From an uncultured Flavobacteriaceae bacterium (GTDB lineage Bacteria > Bacteroidota > Bacteroidia > Flavobacteriales > Flavobacteriaceae): DNA of 64,000 nt. Positions 1-8,988 of the stretch are shown in pieces. Location: NCBI GenBank assembly GCA_947497245.1, contig CANMFO010000001.1:1-64000 (forward strand), in the 5' to 3' direction. Every line of letters begins with the position of its first letter. The stretch's first letter is position 1. The position numbers and the translations under genes are program-made. A model generated the notes under the pieces. That model did not search any database. It was not told the DNA's origin and saw only the letters and a program-made list of their open reading frames with translations.

Positions 1-1
1 G

Positions 2-901
2 AACGACTTTTTCCGGCCGGGCCCCGGGGAGGATGCGATGCGCTACGGGTTCATTGCCCTGGGCGTGCTTATGGTGGCGGTCTTTGGCCGGTACGTCAGG
101 ACGTTGGGCCGCCCGATCCTTTTGTTCCTCTGTTTCATCATCATGCCGCTTGCGACCACGGAGCTGGGGACGGATTCCTGGATCCAGAGCATAATGCAGG
201 GCATTGCGGACGACAAGGGCTTCGATGCGGGATGGGTACTGGTGTACACCTCGCTGATCATGCTGGTGCTGCGTCTCTTTGCGGGGACGGTCCTGCACCG
301 GCTGTCCCCCTTGATGCTGTTGTCGATCAGCAGTGCACTGGCCATATTGGGCCTTTACGGGCTGTCTTTCGCCACGGGCTGGTACATCTTTCTGGCGGCG
401 ACGCTCTACGGTCTCGGGAAGACATTTTTCTGGCCCACGACCCTTGGGGTGGTGGCGGAGCAGACCCCCCGCGGGGGGGCACTTACCCTGAACGCGGTGA
501 GCGGCATCGGCATGCTCACGGTGGGGATGCTGGGGGCCCCTATCATCGGGGCCTTCCAGTCGGGCTCACAGATCGACCAGGTGCTGGCCTCGGGGGAACT
601 GGCGCGGACGGCCCCCGCCTCGCTGCTTTCCGGGGGGAAGGTTTCCCTGCCCCTGGAGGAGGGGACGTTGTACTCGATAATCGACTACCGGACGATCGAC
701 GAACAGGGGCTGGAGCGGGCACTTTCGGAGTCCCCGGACGCGGAGGGGCTGGCGTCCCTTGTGGGGGATCTCAGGGCCCTGGGCACCCAGCGCGCACTGG
801 CCAAGGTGACCGTCTTCCCGGCCATCATGCTGCTGTGCTATTTGGCCCTGATGCTCCACTTCCGGCGCAAGGGCGGCTACAGGCCCGTGGAACTGGAATA
901 G
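2..901 (+). CDS. MFS transporter, C-terminal part (5' end outside window)
   Basis: The reading frame is open from base 2, through the first ATG at 38, to the TAG at 899-901, so the gene begins outside the window. The visible part has about six hydrophobic segments separated by short basic loops. One long hydrophilic insert, roughly residues 180-260 counted from the ATG, lies before the last membrane segment, and the protein ends in a basic cytoplasmic tail. The pattern fits the C-terminal half of a major facilitator superfamily carrier; the substrate cannot be told. The DNA is clearly richer in G and C than everything that follows, with runs of G and C at third positions, so it may have a different origin or belong to a different neighbourhood. 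Confidence 0.6.
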   Translation, partial: NDFFRPGPGEDAMRYGFIALGVLMVAVFGRYVRTLGRPILLFLCFIIMPLATTELGTDSWIQSIMQGIADDKGFDAGWVLVYTSLIMLVLRLFAGTVLHRLSPLMLLSISSALAILGLYGLSFATGWYIFLAATLYGLGKTFFWPTTLGVVAEQTPRGGALTLNAVSGIGMLTVGMLGAPIIGAFQSGSQIDQVLASGELARTAPASLLSGGKVSLPLEEGTLYSIIDYRTIDEQGLERALSESPDAEGLASLVGDLRALGTQRALAKVTVFPAIMLLCYLALMLHFRRKGGYRPVELE

Positions 902-1530
902 GGGGCGATCGAAATCCTTTTTGTCCACTGTCCGGACCACATAAACCCAACATCATATAAAAAACCAACGCCTTGGCCAATCTGCCAACGCCTGCCCCCA
1001 TGGTGCTTACCATTAAGAAGGGCAACAAGTGCCGTTTTAACCAAGTACTATTACGAAAATGTTATTTCCGCAGCATAGCCTCCAACCTATGTGCTACACT
1101 ATGGCATAATTGGATCGGATTTATTATAAATTTACTGACCATGCATGCTCGATGAATTCCCAAAGATTTTAGAGAAACCATTTAAACCGAACCCAAGGGG
1201 AGGGACAATTGACGGGAAACCAAGATTACCATCCTGCTGTGTATACGTTCTTGTAATAATGGAGCAAAATGAACCCAATCTTGGAAGCGGGGCATGTTGT
1301 TTCCGATCGGATGGTTCGATTATGGTCCCATCAAATCCGCCTGGCAACCATTACATCCCCTAAGGAGAACCGATAGGTAAGATTTCTACGATACAATTTG
1401 GGTAGTACCGGTCGCCCCGATGCAAATAGCAGGCATCAGAAACAGTTTGACCGCGTAGTCAATGCCCCAAGCTGAAAGATATTTAACAAAAAATATGACA
1501 TAGTATTAAAAAAGTTACTTATATTAGAAT
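902..1530. other. Non-coding stretch with no recognisable gene
   Basis: About 630 bases between the GC-rich transporter and the AT-rich promoter of the first PLP enzyme. Short open frames on both strands (for example 973-1155 and 1145-1363) show no recognisable domain, signal peptide or convincing start region. No clear terminator, inverted repeat or transposase remnant was seen. The base composition changes sharply here, so this could mark a junction between segments of different origin. Confidence 0.5.
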
Positions 1531-1563
1531 TATTATAATATAATTAAAACATAATTATCTTTA
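1531..1563 (+). promoter_or_regulatory. Candidate promoter of the first PLP enzyme, phnA-type architecture
   Basis: The 16-mer at 1531-1546 matches the element in front of phnA (28503-28518) at 12 of 16 positions. It is followed by exactly 9 bases and then TATCTTTA (1556-1563), which resembles the Bacteroidota -7 element TAnnTTTG. The phnA promoter and the truncated phnA promoter have the same 9-base spacing. The region is extremely AT-rich, so part of the similarity could be chance. The start codon is 50 bases downstream. Confidence 0.45.
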
Positions 1564-1613
1564 GAAAATGATTTTTAACCCAATTCACCTCTAGGTTTTA
1601 TCGAGATACAATT

Positions 1614-2957
1614 ATGGAACAGGAAATTTTAAGAACCGAAGGAGATGTGAACCTTTCCGAGGAACGGGTAAAATGGCAGGAAAACAATATCTTAAATTCG
1701 GAAACACAAAGATTATTGGAAGAAGATTCCCGTTTGTTCCTTCATCAATCCATGTCGACTCCATGCCTGGATGTCCTACAAAGCTGCAACGGGGCATCCA
1801 TTGAAAATATCGAAGGCAAGGAATACCTCGACTTTCATGGCAACAATGTCCATCAGATTGGATTTGCCAATTCCCTTGTTGTCGACCAGATCAGGAAACA
1901 ACTGGAAGAGCTCTCTTTTTGTACAAGGCGGTTTACCAATAAAAAGGCGATTGCCTTTGCTGGTAAATTAACTTCCTTGCTACCGAATGAACTAAGTAGG
2001 GTGTTGTTTGCCCCTGGGGGGACTTCGGTAATCAGCATTGCTTTAAAACTTGCCCGTGTGGTCACCGGGAAGCACAAGGTCGTTTCGTATTGGGATTCCT
2101 TTCACGGGGCGTCGCTCGATGCGATCAGCGCGGGTGGCGAAGCGGTATTTCGACAGCATATGGGACCTATGATGCCCGGAACCATACGTATTCCGCCCCC
2201 CATGCAGACTGGTGGCTTTTTTGAAGATGAAATGAAATCCGCCGATTACCTGGAATATGTTATTGAAAAAGAAGGTGAAATTGGCGCATTTATAGCGGAA
2301 ACGGTGAGGAATACGGATGTTCAAATTCCTTCCAAAAAATATTGGAAGCGAATCAGGGAAATATGCACGCAGCACAATGTGCTGCTCATTCTGGATGAAA
2401 TACCCATTGCCTTGGGTCGCACTGGAAAAATGTTCGCCTTTGAGAATTTTGATATAGAACCCGACATTCTTTGCTTGGGGAAAGGTTTGGGAGGGGGTAT
2501 TATCCCCTTTGCCGCCATGGTCTGTAGGGAGCAATTCAATATGGCGCAGGACATTTCCCTAGGGCATTTTACACATGAGAAAAGTCCGGTAGGCTGTGCC
2601 GCCGCACATGCGGTAATCGATTTTATCGAAAACGAGGGCATATTGGCAAAAGTAAAGGATGATGCGGAATGGATGGAAAAAGAACTTATGGCCCTTAAGC
2701 AAGCCAATCCGATAATCGGCCACATCAGGGGAATGGGGCTCTTATGGGGTGTGGAATTGCGGAGTCCGACAACAGGGAGGCCCGCTACCCTGGAGGCTGA
2801 AAAAATAATGTACCATTGTCTTCAGCATGGGCTTAGTTTTAAAGTGTCACAGGGAAACGTCTTGCAACTGTCCCCGGCACTGACCATTAAAAGAACGGAA
2901 CTGGAAAAGGCTATCGAAATTTTGAAGAGCGCATTCCGTTCATTGATAAACAACTAA
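1614..2957 (+). CDS. Class III PLP-dependent enzyme, candidate PbfA-type aminophosphonate ammonia-lyase or transaminase
   Basis: A 447-residue cytoplasmic protein of the class III aminotransferase fold. Visible features are the phosphate-binding APGGTS (133-138), the cofactor aspartate in DEIPIALGRTG (D261) and the Schiff-base lysine in LGKGLGG (K290). Some class III proteins linked to phosphonate genes are (R)-1-hydroxy-2-aminoethylphosphonate ammonia-lyases (PbfA) rather than transaminases. The IAETVRNT and DEIPIAL segments depart from the usual IAEPI and DEI..GFG pattern, which is compatible with that. It is paralogous to the enzyme at 14454, sharing FLHQ..STP, HGN.VH and GHFTHEK. The phnA-like promoter upstream and nearby phosphonate genes support the assignment, but the substrate is inferred. 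The next gene, a sigma factor, follows after 25 bases. Confidence 0.65.
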   Translation: MEQEILRTEGDVNLSEERVKWQENNILNSETQRLLEEDSRLFLHQSMSTPCLDVLQSCNGASIENIEGKEYLDFHGNNVHQIGFANSLVVDQIRKQLEELSFCTRRFTNKKAIAFAGKLTSLLPNELSRVLFAPGGTSVISIALKLARVVTGKHKVVSYWDSFHGASLDAISAGGEAVFRQHMGPMMPGTIRIPPPMQTGGFFEDEMKSADYLEYVIEKEGEIGAFIAETVRNTDVQIPSKKYWKRIREICTQHNVLLILDEIPIALGRTGKMFAFENFDIEPDILCLGKGLGGGIIPFAAMVCREQFNMAQDISLGHFTHEKSPVGCAAAHAVIDFIENEGILAKVKDDAEWMEKELMALKQANPIIGHIRGMGLLWGVELRSPTTGRPATLEAEKIMYHCLQHGLSFKVSQGNVLQLSPALTIKRTELEKAIEILKSAFRSLINN

Positions 2958-2982
2958 TTTTAGTGACCTAAGCTATCGTTAC

Positions 2983-3567
2983 TTGAAAAATAGTAGTGCG
3001 AATATCGACCCTGTTTGCTTTGTTTCCCTTTTGGAAAAAGGGGAGACTGTTGCCTTTGAGGCATTGTTCAAGCTGTATTATGATAAACTCACCCATATCG
3101 CCAAAGGCTACTTGGTGTGTCATGAAGATGCCGAAGGCGTAGTCCAGAACGTCTTCCTGAAATTATGGGAGAACAGGTCGCGGTTAAAGAAAATAACCAA
3201 TATGAACAGTTATCTCTATACCATGACCAAGAATGCGTGCTTGGATCAATTGAAGCATGAAAAGGTAAAGATAAATTATTTGCATAACCGTTATCACAAG
3301 AAATTGGCCATTCAGCGTCAATTCCTAAAGGATGAGACCGCCTCCTTACTTCTGAAAAATGAATTGGAACAGGTCATTGTCAAAACTTTGGAACTGCTGC
3401 CCGAAAAATGCAAAAAAGTTTTTGCCAAAAGCAGGGTGGAAGGTCTCAAACACAAAGAAATTGCGGAAGAACTCGGGATTTCTAAAAAAACCGTGGACAA
3501 CCATATTTCATATGCCCTCAAGCATATGAGGTTTCATTTGAGAAACTTTACCACGCTCTTCCTATAA
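2983..3567 (+). CDS. ECF sigma factor, FecI-like (Bacteroidota SusCD-associated)
   Basis: A protein of about 194 residues with a sigma-70 region 2 (FEALFKLYYDKL, then DAEGVVQNVFLKLWE, about residues 25-65) and a region 4 helix-turn-helix (LPEKCKKVF, HKEIAEELGISKKTV, about 135-180). Such factors partner with FecR-type anti-sigma proteins and are activated through an STN-bearing SusC receptor, which matches the genes that follow. TTG at 2983 is the likely start because no ATG is nearby. The same frame stays open upstream into the PLP gene, so the exact start is uncertain. Only 25 bases separate it from the PLP gene, which suggests co-transcription. Confidence 0.85.
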   Translation: MKNSSANIDPVCFVSLLEKGETVAFEALFKLYYDKLTHIAKGYLVCHEDAEGVVQNVFLKLWENRSRLKKITNMNSYLYTMTKNACLDQLKHEKVKINYLHNRYHKKLAIQRQFLKDETASLLLKNELEQVIVKTLELLPEKCKKVFAKSRVEGLKHKEIAEELGISKKTVDNHISYALKHMRFHLRNFTTLFL

Positions 3568-4102
3568 CTTTATTTTTCATCGGACTAGGTATTCTGTCTT
3601 TTGGAATCGTTTACTATTATAAGAGATCGGGTTACTCTAAAAAAAACTGTTCGGCAGATTCGAACAGTGCCCCAATCGAAAGGACACAAAATCAAGTACG
3701 GTATGCCTATGCCCAATAGGGCGTTGCTATCGGTTTCCTTGGATAGTTCATAAAGTAGGTTAGTTTGAGTTAGTTTTTTGAGTTAGTTGTGGAAGAGGGT
3801 GTTTTTTACCGAAAAAGCACTCTCTTTTTTTTCCTCTTTTCCATACCGGTTATATAATGTTCATTTAACCCTAGGATAATACGCCTAGATCAATTTAAAA
3901 GTAGATTGCGGCCTAATTGGCACAACCTAAAATGCCCCTTCCGGTGTTCTGGATGTATCATTGGGTTCCCTTGGGGCCTCGATGGTTCTTGCCGCACGGG
4001 ACCCAATTGAATAAAATGAGCAGTCCCTGTTTGTGTAATTTATTGTGCCTTCAATTAGGTATGAATCCATTTTGAATCGTCTAGCAATATATAACCGATA
4101 TA
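3568..4102. other. Intergenic region between sigma and FecR, contains a terminator
   Basis: About 535 bases. The first part holds an open frame ending near 3718 that encodes one hydrophobic segment (LFFIGLGILSFGIVYYYK) and a polar tail, but it has no usable start codon, so it is not called as a gene. A strong terminator lies at 3793-3832. The remaining 270 bases presumably carry the promoter and leader of fecR; I could not fix a promoter confidently. Confidence 0.5.
3793..3832 (+). terminator. Rho-independent terminator downstream of the sigma gene
   Basis: A stem formed by AGAGGGTGTTTTT (3794-3806) and AAAAAGCACTCTCT (3812-3825, allowing two G-U pairs) around a short ACCG-containing loop, followed by a T-run. 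It would end the PLP enzyme-sigma transcript about 225 bases after the sigma stop codon and separate it from fecR. Confidence 0.75.
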
Positions 4103-5248
4103 ATGCAAGAACCAGAAATTATAAAATATCTTAATGGAACGGCAAGTTCCAGAGAAGAAAAAGAGATAGAAGATTGGATTGTTTCCTCCGATCAAAACGC
4201 GAAAAAATTCAACCTTTTAAAAGCGCGGCATATTGCTTCCACGTTCCCGGAGACCTCCAATGGTATTCAGATGGACAAAGCCCATTCTACATTTTCCGAT
4301 GCCTTGAAGACGGCTTCCGACATGAAGTGTCGAAGATTGAGCATCTTAAGGTTTGCCGCTATTTTGGCCATGGCTTTGGGAATGGGGTATTTCTACACAG
4401 GCGATTCCTTCGTCAAGGAGCCCGAGCCCATTGTTCCAGATGATGCCATTACGCTACAATTGGAAAATGGGGATATCCAGATTATTTCCGAAGGAAGTAA
4501 GGCCAAGGTCATGGATTCGGAAGGAAACCTCGTGGGCGCGCAGAACGGAACCCAGTTGGTCTACAAAAATAACGAGTCCGCTGTTGGGGAATCCGTTCTC
4601 AATAAACTTACCGTTCCCTATGGAAAGCGGTTTGATGTGGTTCTATCGGACGGGACGCATATATTTCTCAACGCCGGAACATCCCTTACCTATCCCATAA
4701 AATTTATCAAAGGGAAAGAAAGGCAGGTTTTTCTAAAAGGTGAGGCGTTCTTTGATGTTGCAAAAGATACGGACCATCCTTTTTTGGTGCAGGTAGAAGA
4801 TCTCAACGTAAGGGTTTTGGGCACACGGTTCAATATATCCTCCTATCCCGAGGACATCTTGGTAAATACCACCTTGGTGGAAGGGTCGGTAAGCATTTAT
4901 GCAAAGGAAGATCCCTACGATGCCTCAACATCCTCCTTGTTGGAACCGGGATATAAAGCGGAGTGGAATAAAAAGGACAAGAATATTTCCATCGAGGAGA
5001 CCGATGTGGCGCTTCACACGGCATGGGTAAGGGGCAAAGTCGTTTTCAGACACCTCCCATTCAAGAGCATTGTCAAAAAATTGGAGAGACATTACGATGT
5101 GGCCATAACCAACCACAACAAGGTATTGGACGACGAATTCTTCACCGCCAGTTTTGATGTGGAGACCATCGAACAGGTATTTGAAGTGTTCAAGATGAAC
5201 TATGGCATAGACTACAAAATTATAAATAATGAAGTAATTATTAACTGA
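4103..5248 (+). CDS. FecR-family anti-sigma factor/transducer
   Basis: A 381-residue single-pass inner-membrane protein. A cytoplasmic N-terminal sigma-binding part (1-85) is followed by one membrane segment (about 86-104, RFAAILAMALGMGYF), the periplasmic FecR domain (LTVPYGKRFDVVLSDGT, FLKGEAFFDVAKD, about 175-290) and a C-terminal STN-like DUF4974 domain (about 310-381). It should hold the sigma factor encoded at 2983 inactive until the SusC receptor next door signals that substrate is bound. An independent transcript is likely because of the terminator upstream. Confidence 0.9.
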   Translation: MQEPEIIKYLNGTASSREEKEIEDWIVSSDQNAKKFNLLKARHIASTFPETSNGIQMDKAHSTFSDALKTASDMKCRRLSILRFAAILAMALGMGYFYTGDSFVKEPEPIVPDDAITLQLENGDIQIISEGSKAKVMDSEGNLVGAQNGTQLVYKNNESAVGESVLNKLTVPYGKRFDVVLSDGTHIFLNAGTSLTYPIKFIKGKERQVFLKGEAFFDVAKDTDHPFLVQVEDLNVRVLGTRFNISSYPEDILVNTTLVEGSVSIYAKEDPYDASTSSLLEPGYKAEWNKKDKNISIEETDVALHTAWVRGKVVFRHLPFKSIVKKLERHYDVAITNHNKVLDDEFFTASFDVETIEQVFEVFKMNYGIDYKIINNEVIIN

Positions 5249-5354
5249 TCAAAAACAAACTGCTTATGACATAACGATTTAGTGCGCTTTAGCCCAATCA
5301 CAATAATTTCGACCCGTATCGGATCAATGCGAAAAGATACTCGAAAGAAAGGAT

Positions 5355-5389
5355 AAAAAAATCGGAAAATGCGCGAACATTTCCCGATT
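5355..5389 (-). terminator. Hairpin plus T-run antisense to the susC leader
   Basis: AATCGGAAAATG (5360-5371) and CATTTCCCGATT (5378-5389) pair over 12 positions with one mismatch around a 6-base loop. On the minus strand the stem is followed by seven T residues (the A-run at 5355-5361 on the plus strand). Read that way it is a rho-independent terminator for a transcript antisense to the 5' end of susC. On the sense strand it is a leader hairpin 44 bases before the susC ATG. The second susC (26089) has an equivalent structure. Confidence 0.55.
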
Positions 5390-5433
5390 AAGGTGTGATT
5401 AAATTAATTAACCACGTAATACACAACAAAAAT

Positions 5434-8400
5434 ATGAAAAAACTAACTAGGCTGGGGGAACTCATCCCTTTTCGGCCGAAATTCGACTTGAAAATGAGGC
5501 TTACTACTTTTTTATTGATAGTATCCCTATTTCAACTCCATGCCAACGACACCTATGGTCAAAAGACCAAGATCACGTTGAATCTGGAAAACGTACGTCT
5601 CGAAAACGTTTTGGACAAAATTGAAACACTCACCGAGTTCAAGTTCATGTACAATGACAAGGAGGTGGATTACCAAAAAATCGTCTCGGTCAATGCAAAT
5701 AGGGAGCGTGTTTCCGCTGTATTGGAGAAACTGTTCACAAATACCGATATCGTATTTGAGGTATTGGAAAAACAAATCGTGTTAAAACCAGGGACACCCC
5801 TTCCATTGGAAGAAATACCAGAGGAGGCGACCGTTTCGATCGCGGACCAACAGTTCGAGATAAACGGTATCGTTTTGGATAAAGATGGCCAACCCTTGCC
5901 CGGGGCCAACGTGCTTGAAAAGGGTACGTCCAATGGAATACAGTCCGATTTTGATGGTCGTTTCTCCCTGACACTTGCCGATGGAAATGCAACATTGGTA
6001 ATCTCCTACATAGGCTTTACAACAAGGGAGGTTGCCGTGAACGGACAGACCGATATAAGCATAACTTTGGAGGAGAGCGCCACAGGGCTAAGCGAGGTCG
6101 TAGTTACCGCGCTGGGGATCAAAAAAGAGAAAAAACGACTGGGCTACGCGGTGCAGGAGGTGAAGAACGAAAATTTGGTGACCGCTAGGGAAACCAATGT
6201 TACCAACTCATTGGCAGGACGGGCGGCCGGGGTCCAGATCACCGGCGGCGGTTCCGGGGTGGGATCCACCTCTTTGATCACCATTCGGGGCGAAGGCTCC
6301 CTGATCCCTGGAAATAATTCACCACTTTTTGTGGTCGATGGTATTCCCATCAGTAACCGGACGGTCAGTAACCGTTCCGAGGGCAATTTGGAAACGGATT
6401 ACGGAAACGGGGCACAGGATATCAACCCGGATGACGTGGAGTCCATTTCTATCTTGAAGGGACCCAATGCCACGGCACTATATGGGTCAAGGGGATTGAA
6501 CGGAGTCGTTTTGGTCACAACGAAATCGGGGCAGGGCTCAAAGGGCCTGGGCATCAGCTTCACGCAAAACCTTACGTTTGAAAATGCGCTGCGCATACCG
6601 AGGTACCAAAACCAGTACGGCCAGGGTGCGGGCGGTGAATTCTCGCTTTTGGACGGCTTTGGGGGCGGTACAAACGACAATATCGATGAAAGCTGGGGAC
6701 CGCCCTTGGATGGTCGTTTGATCAATCAGCACGATAGTCCCACCTCAAGTGGGTTCAGGGCGGCCGATTTTGCCTTGCGCCCCCGCAATGCCGACGGGAC
6801 CTTTGCGGATGAGATCATAGCCACTCCATGGTTGCCCCATCCCGATAATATTGAAAACTTCTTCGAAACGGGTGTTACCAGTACGACCAACCTTTCATTG
6901 ACAGGGGGGAACGAGTCGGGCAATTTCAGACTGTCGCTGACAAATTTGGACAGTGACGGCATCTTACCCAATATGGACTACAAGCGAAAGACCTATGCGC
7001 TCAGCGGTGCCTATAACTTAAAGCCCTGGCTCAAAGTATCTTCTTCCATCAATTATATCAACAGTGGCAGTAACAACCGGCCCAACAATTCCTATGGTAC
7101 CGAAAATATCATGTACCTGTGGGTTTGGTTCGGTCGCCAAATCGATATGAATTCGTTGCGCAATTATTGGCAGCCGGGACTTGAGGGCCGTCAGCAGTTC
7201 AACTACAACTACAACTGGCACGACAACCCCTTCTTTACATTGAACGAGAACACCAACGGTTTCAATAAGGATAGAATTTTTGGCAATGCGCGGGTGGACA
7301 TCGATGTGACCAAGAACCTGGCGCTGATGCTCAGAACGGGTATCGATTATTTTGGCGAGCTGAGAACCGGTCGAAGGGCGTACAGTACGCAACGTTTTGC
7401 GCGCGGCCAGTACCGGGAGGATGATATTTTCTTCAAGGAGCGGAATACAGATTTTCTCTTGCAGTACAACAAAGATGTCAATGACGACTTCAATGTAGGC
7501 CTTTCTTTTGGCGGAAACATCCGCGAAGAGGAAAATCGTTTCAAGCGTATAAGCGCCAATTCACTTTCCATACCGGGCATCTATAATTTCGCCAATGCCG
7601 CGGAGCCTTTGTCGAAGACACAGTTCAACGACAAACGAAAGATCAATTCGTTGTACGCCTTCGCAAACCTCTCCTATAAAAACTACCTTTTCTTGGATGT
7701 TACGGGAAGAAACGATTGGTCGAGCACATTACCGGTGGACAACAATTCGTATTTCTACCCATCAGTGGGGGTAAGTGCGATCATATCGGACATGCTCACC
7801 ATGCCGGAACCGATCACTTTCTTTAAACTGCGCGGCGGTTGGGCGCGGGTGGGCAATGATACCGATCCGTATGCACTGCGGAACACCTTCTCGTTCAACG
7901 AACCCTTCGGCAATTTTCAAAGGGTGAGCGCTTCGCAGGTTTTGCGCAACGAAGAGCTTTTGCCCGAGGAGGCGAACTCCCTCGAAATCGGTGCCGATCT
8001 CCGTTTGTTCAACAATCGATTGGGTCTGGACGTTTCTTGGTATGATTCCACTACCAAAAACCAAATTTTAACCTTGCCCGTGACCAATACTTCAGGGTTC
8101 AGCTCAAGAATTATCAATGCTGGGGAAATACAGAACACAGGTGTGGAGGTCGTGTTGAACGCAACACCGGTCCAAACCGAGGATTTTAGCTGGACCACCA
8201 CCGCGAACTTCACCCGTGCAAGGGGAACGGTAAAATCTTTGACCGAAGGTCTGGATACCTATGAAATGTCGAACAACTACCTTAGCGTACAGGCCAAGGT
8301 GGGCGGTAGAATGGGCGACGTATACGGAACGGGATTGGTAACCGTTGACGACCCCAACAGCCAATTCTTTGGTCAGGTAGTGCACAACGAAGACGGGTTT

Positions 8401-8976
8401 TCCCTGCGCGATCCCAATCTGAAGCTATTGGGCAACTACAATCCAGACTTTACCCTGGGACTGCAAAACACCTTTTCGTATAAAGGGTTCAATCTGGGCG
8501 TACTTTTCGATTGGCGGCAAGGCGGGGTGATAATGTCCAGGACCGTGTTGATCGGTGGAACTTCGGGATTGATGGATTTTACCGCGATAGGCCGTGAAGA
8601 AGGAATCATCTCGGAAGGTGTGATTCAAAATGCAGATGGTACGTACCGTCCCAACGACATACGTCTCAGCGGCCGGGACTATTACTGGTGGCGCTATAAC
8701 CGTGGTAATGAGGAAATCGGAATGTTCGATGCTTCCTTTGTAAAACTGCGTGAAGTGAAATTGGGGTACGACATACCCAGAAAACTGCTTCAAAACACGT
8801 TCATCCAATCGATGAGCTTATCGCTGGTCGGCAGAAACTTGGCGTTGTGGACCGAGAATCCCCATTTCGACCCGGAGACCATTTCCTTTAATGGAGGTAC
8901 CATCGTACCCGGCGTTGAAGATATGGCCCTGCCCAGCTCGAGAAGCTACGGCTTCAACTTAAACATAACCTTTTAA
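5434..8976 (+). CDS. SusC/RagA TonB-dependent outer-membrane receptor with STN signalling domain
   Basis: A protein of about 1180 residues. Order: signal peptide (about 1-40), STN domain for signalling to FecR (about 45-115), carboxypeptidase-regulatory-like barrel domain (EINGIVLDKDGQPLPGA, about 140-215), plug with the SusC motif SEVVVTALGI and a TonB-dependent plug core (about 220-360), and a long beta-barrel ending in an aromatic C-terminal strand (GFNLNITF). ATG at 5434 is preferred over the upstream GTG at 5395 because it places a positively charged n-region before the signal peptide. With the SusD gene 12 bases downstream it forms the importer of the first module. The ligand is unknown; phosphonate-decorated oligosaccharide is an inference from context. 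Confidence 0.95.
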   Translation: MKKLTRLGELIPFRPKFDLKMRLTTFLLIVSLFQLHANDTYGQKTKITLNLENVRLENVLDKIETLTEFKFMYNDKEVDYQKIVSVNANRERVSAVLEKLFTNTDIVFEVLEKQIVLKPGTPLPLEEIPEEATVSIADQQFEINGIVLDKDGQPLPGANVLEKGTSNGIQSDFDGRFSLTLADGNATLVISYIGFTTREVAVNGQTDISITLEESATGLSEVVVTALGIKKEKKRLGYAVQEVKNENLVTARETNVTNSLAGRAAGVQITGGGSGVGSTSLITIRGEGSLIPGNNSPLFVVDGIPISNRTVSNRSEGNLETDYGNGAQDINPDDVESISILKGPNATALYGSRGLNGVVLVTTKSGQGSKGLGISFTQNLTFENALRIPRYQNQYGQGAGGEFSLLDGFGGGTNDNIDESWGPPLDGRLINQHDSPTSSGFRAADFALRPRNADGTFADEIIATPWLPHPDNIENFFETGVTSTTNLSLTGGNESGNFRLSLTNLDSDGILPNMDYKRKTYALSGAYNLKPWLKVSSSINYINSGSNNRPNNSYGTENIMYLWVWFGRQIDMNSLRNYWQPGLEGRQQFNYNYNWHDNPFFTLNENTNGFNKDRIFGNARVDIDVTKNLALMLRTGIDYFGELRTGRRAYSTQRFARGQYREDDIFFKERNTDFLLQYNKDVNDDFNVGLSFGGNIREEENRFKRISANSLSIPGIYNFANAAEPLSKTQFNDKRKINSLYAFANLSYKNYLFLDVTGRNDWSSTLPVDNNSYFYPSVGVSAIISDMLTMPEPITFFKLRGGWARVGNDTDPYALRNTFSFNEPFGNFQRVSASQVLRNEELLPEEANSLEIGADLRLFNNRLGLDVSWYDSTTKNQILTLPVTNTSGFSSRIINAGEIQNTGVEVVLNATPVQTEDFSWTTTANFTRARGTVKSLTEGLDTYEMSNNYLSVQAKVGGRMGDVYGTGLVTVDDPNSQFFGQVVHNEDGFSLRDPNLKLLGNYNPDFTLGLQNTFSYKGFNLGVLFDWRQGGVIMSRTVLIGGTSGLMDFTAIGREEGIISEGVIQNADGTYRPNDIRLSGRDYYWWRYNRGNEEIGMFDASFVKLREVKLGYDIPRKLLQNTFIQSMSLSLVGRNLALWTENPHFDPETISFNGGTIVPGVEDMALPSSRSYGFNLNITF

Positions 8977-8988
8977 ATTGGTAGAAAA

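Noticed and set aside
1145-1363. Small open frames in the first intergenic region on both strands
   Set aside because: Low-complexity, mirrored frames with no homology I can recognise and no supporting start region.
5395-5433. GTG start giving 13 more residues on the first SusC
   Set aside because: The ATG at 5434 gives a normal n-region for the signal peptide; the extension adds nothing recognisable.
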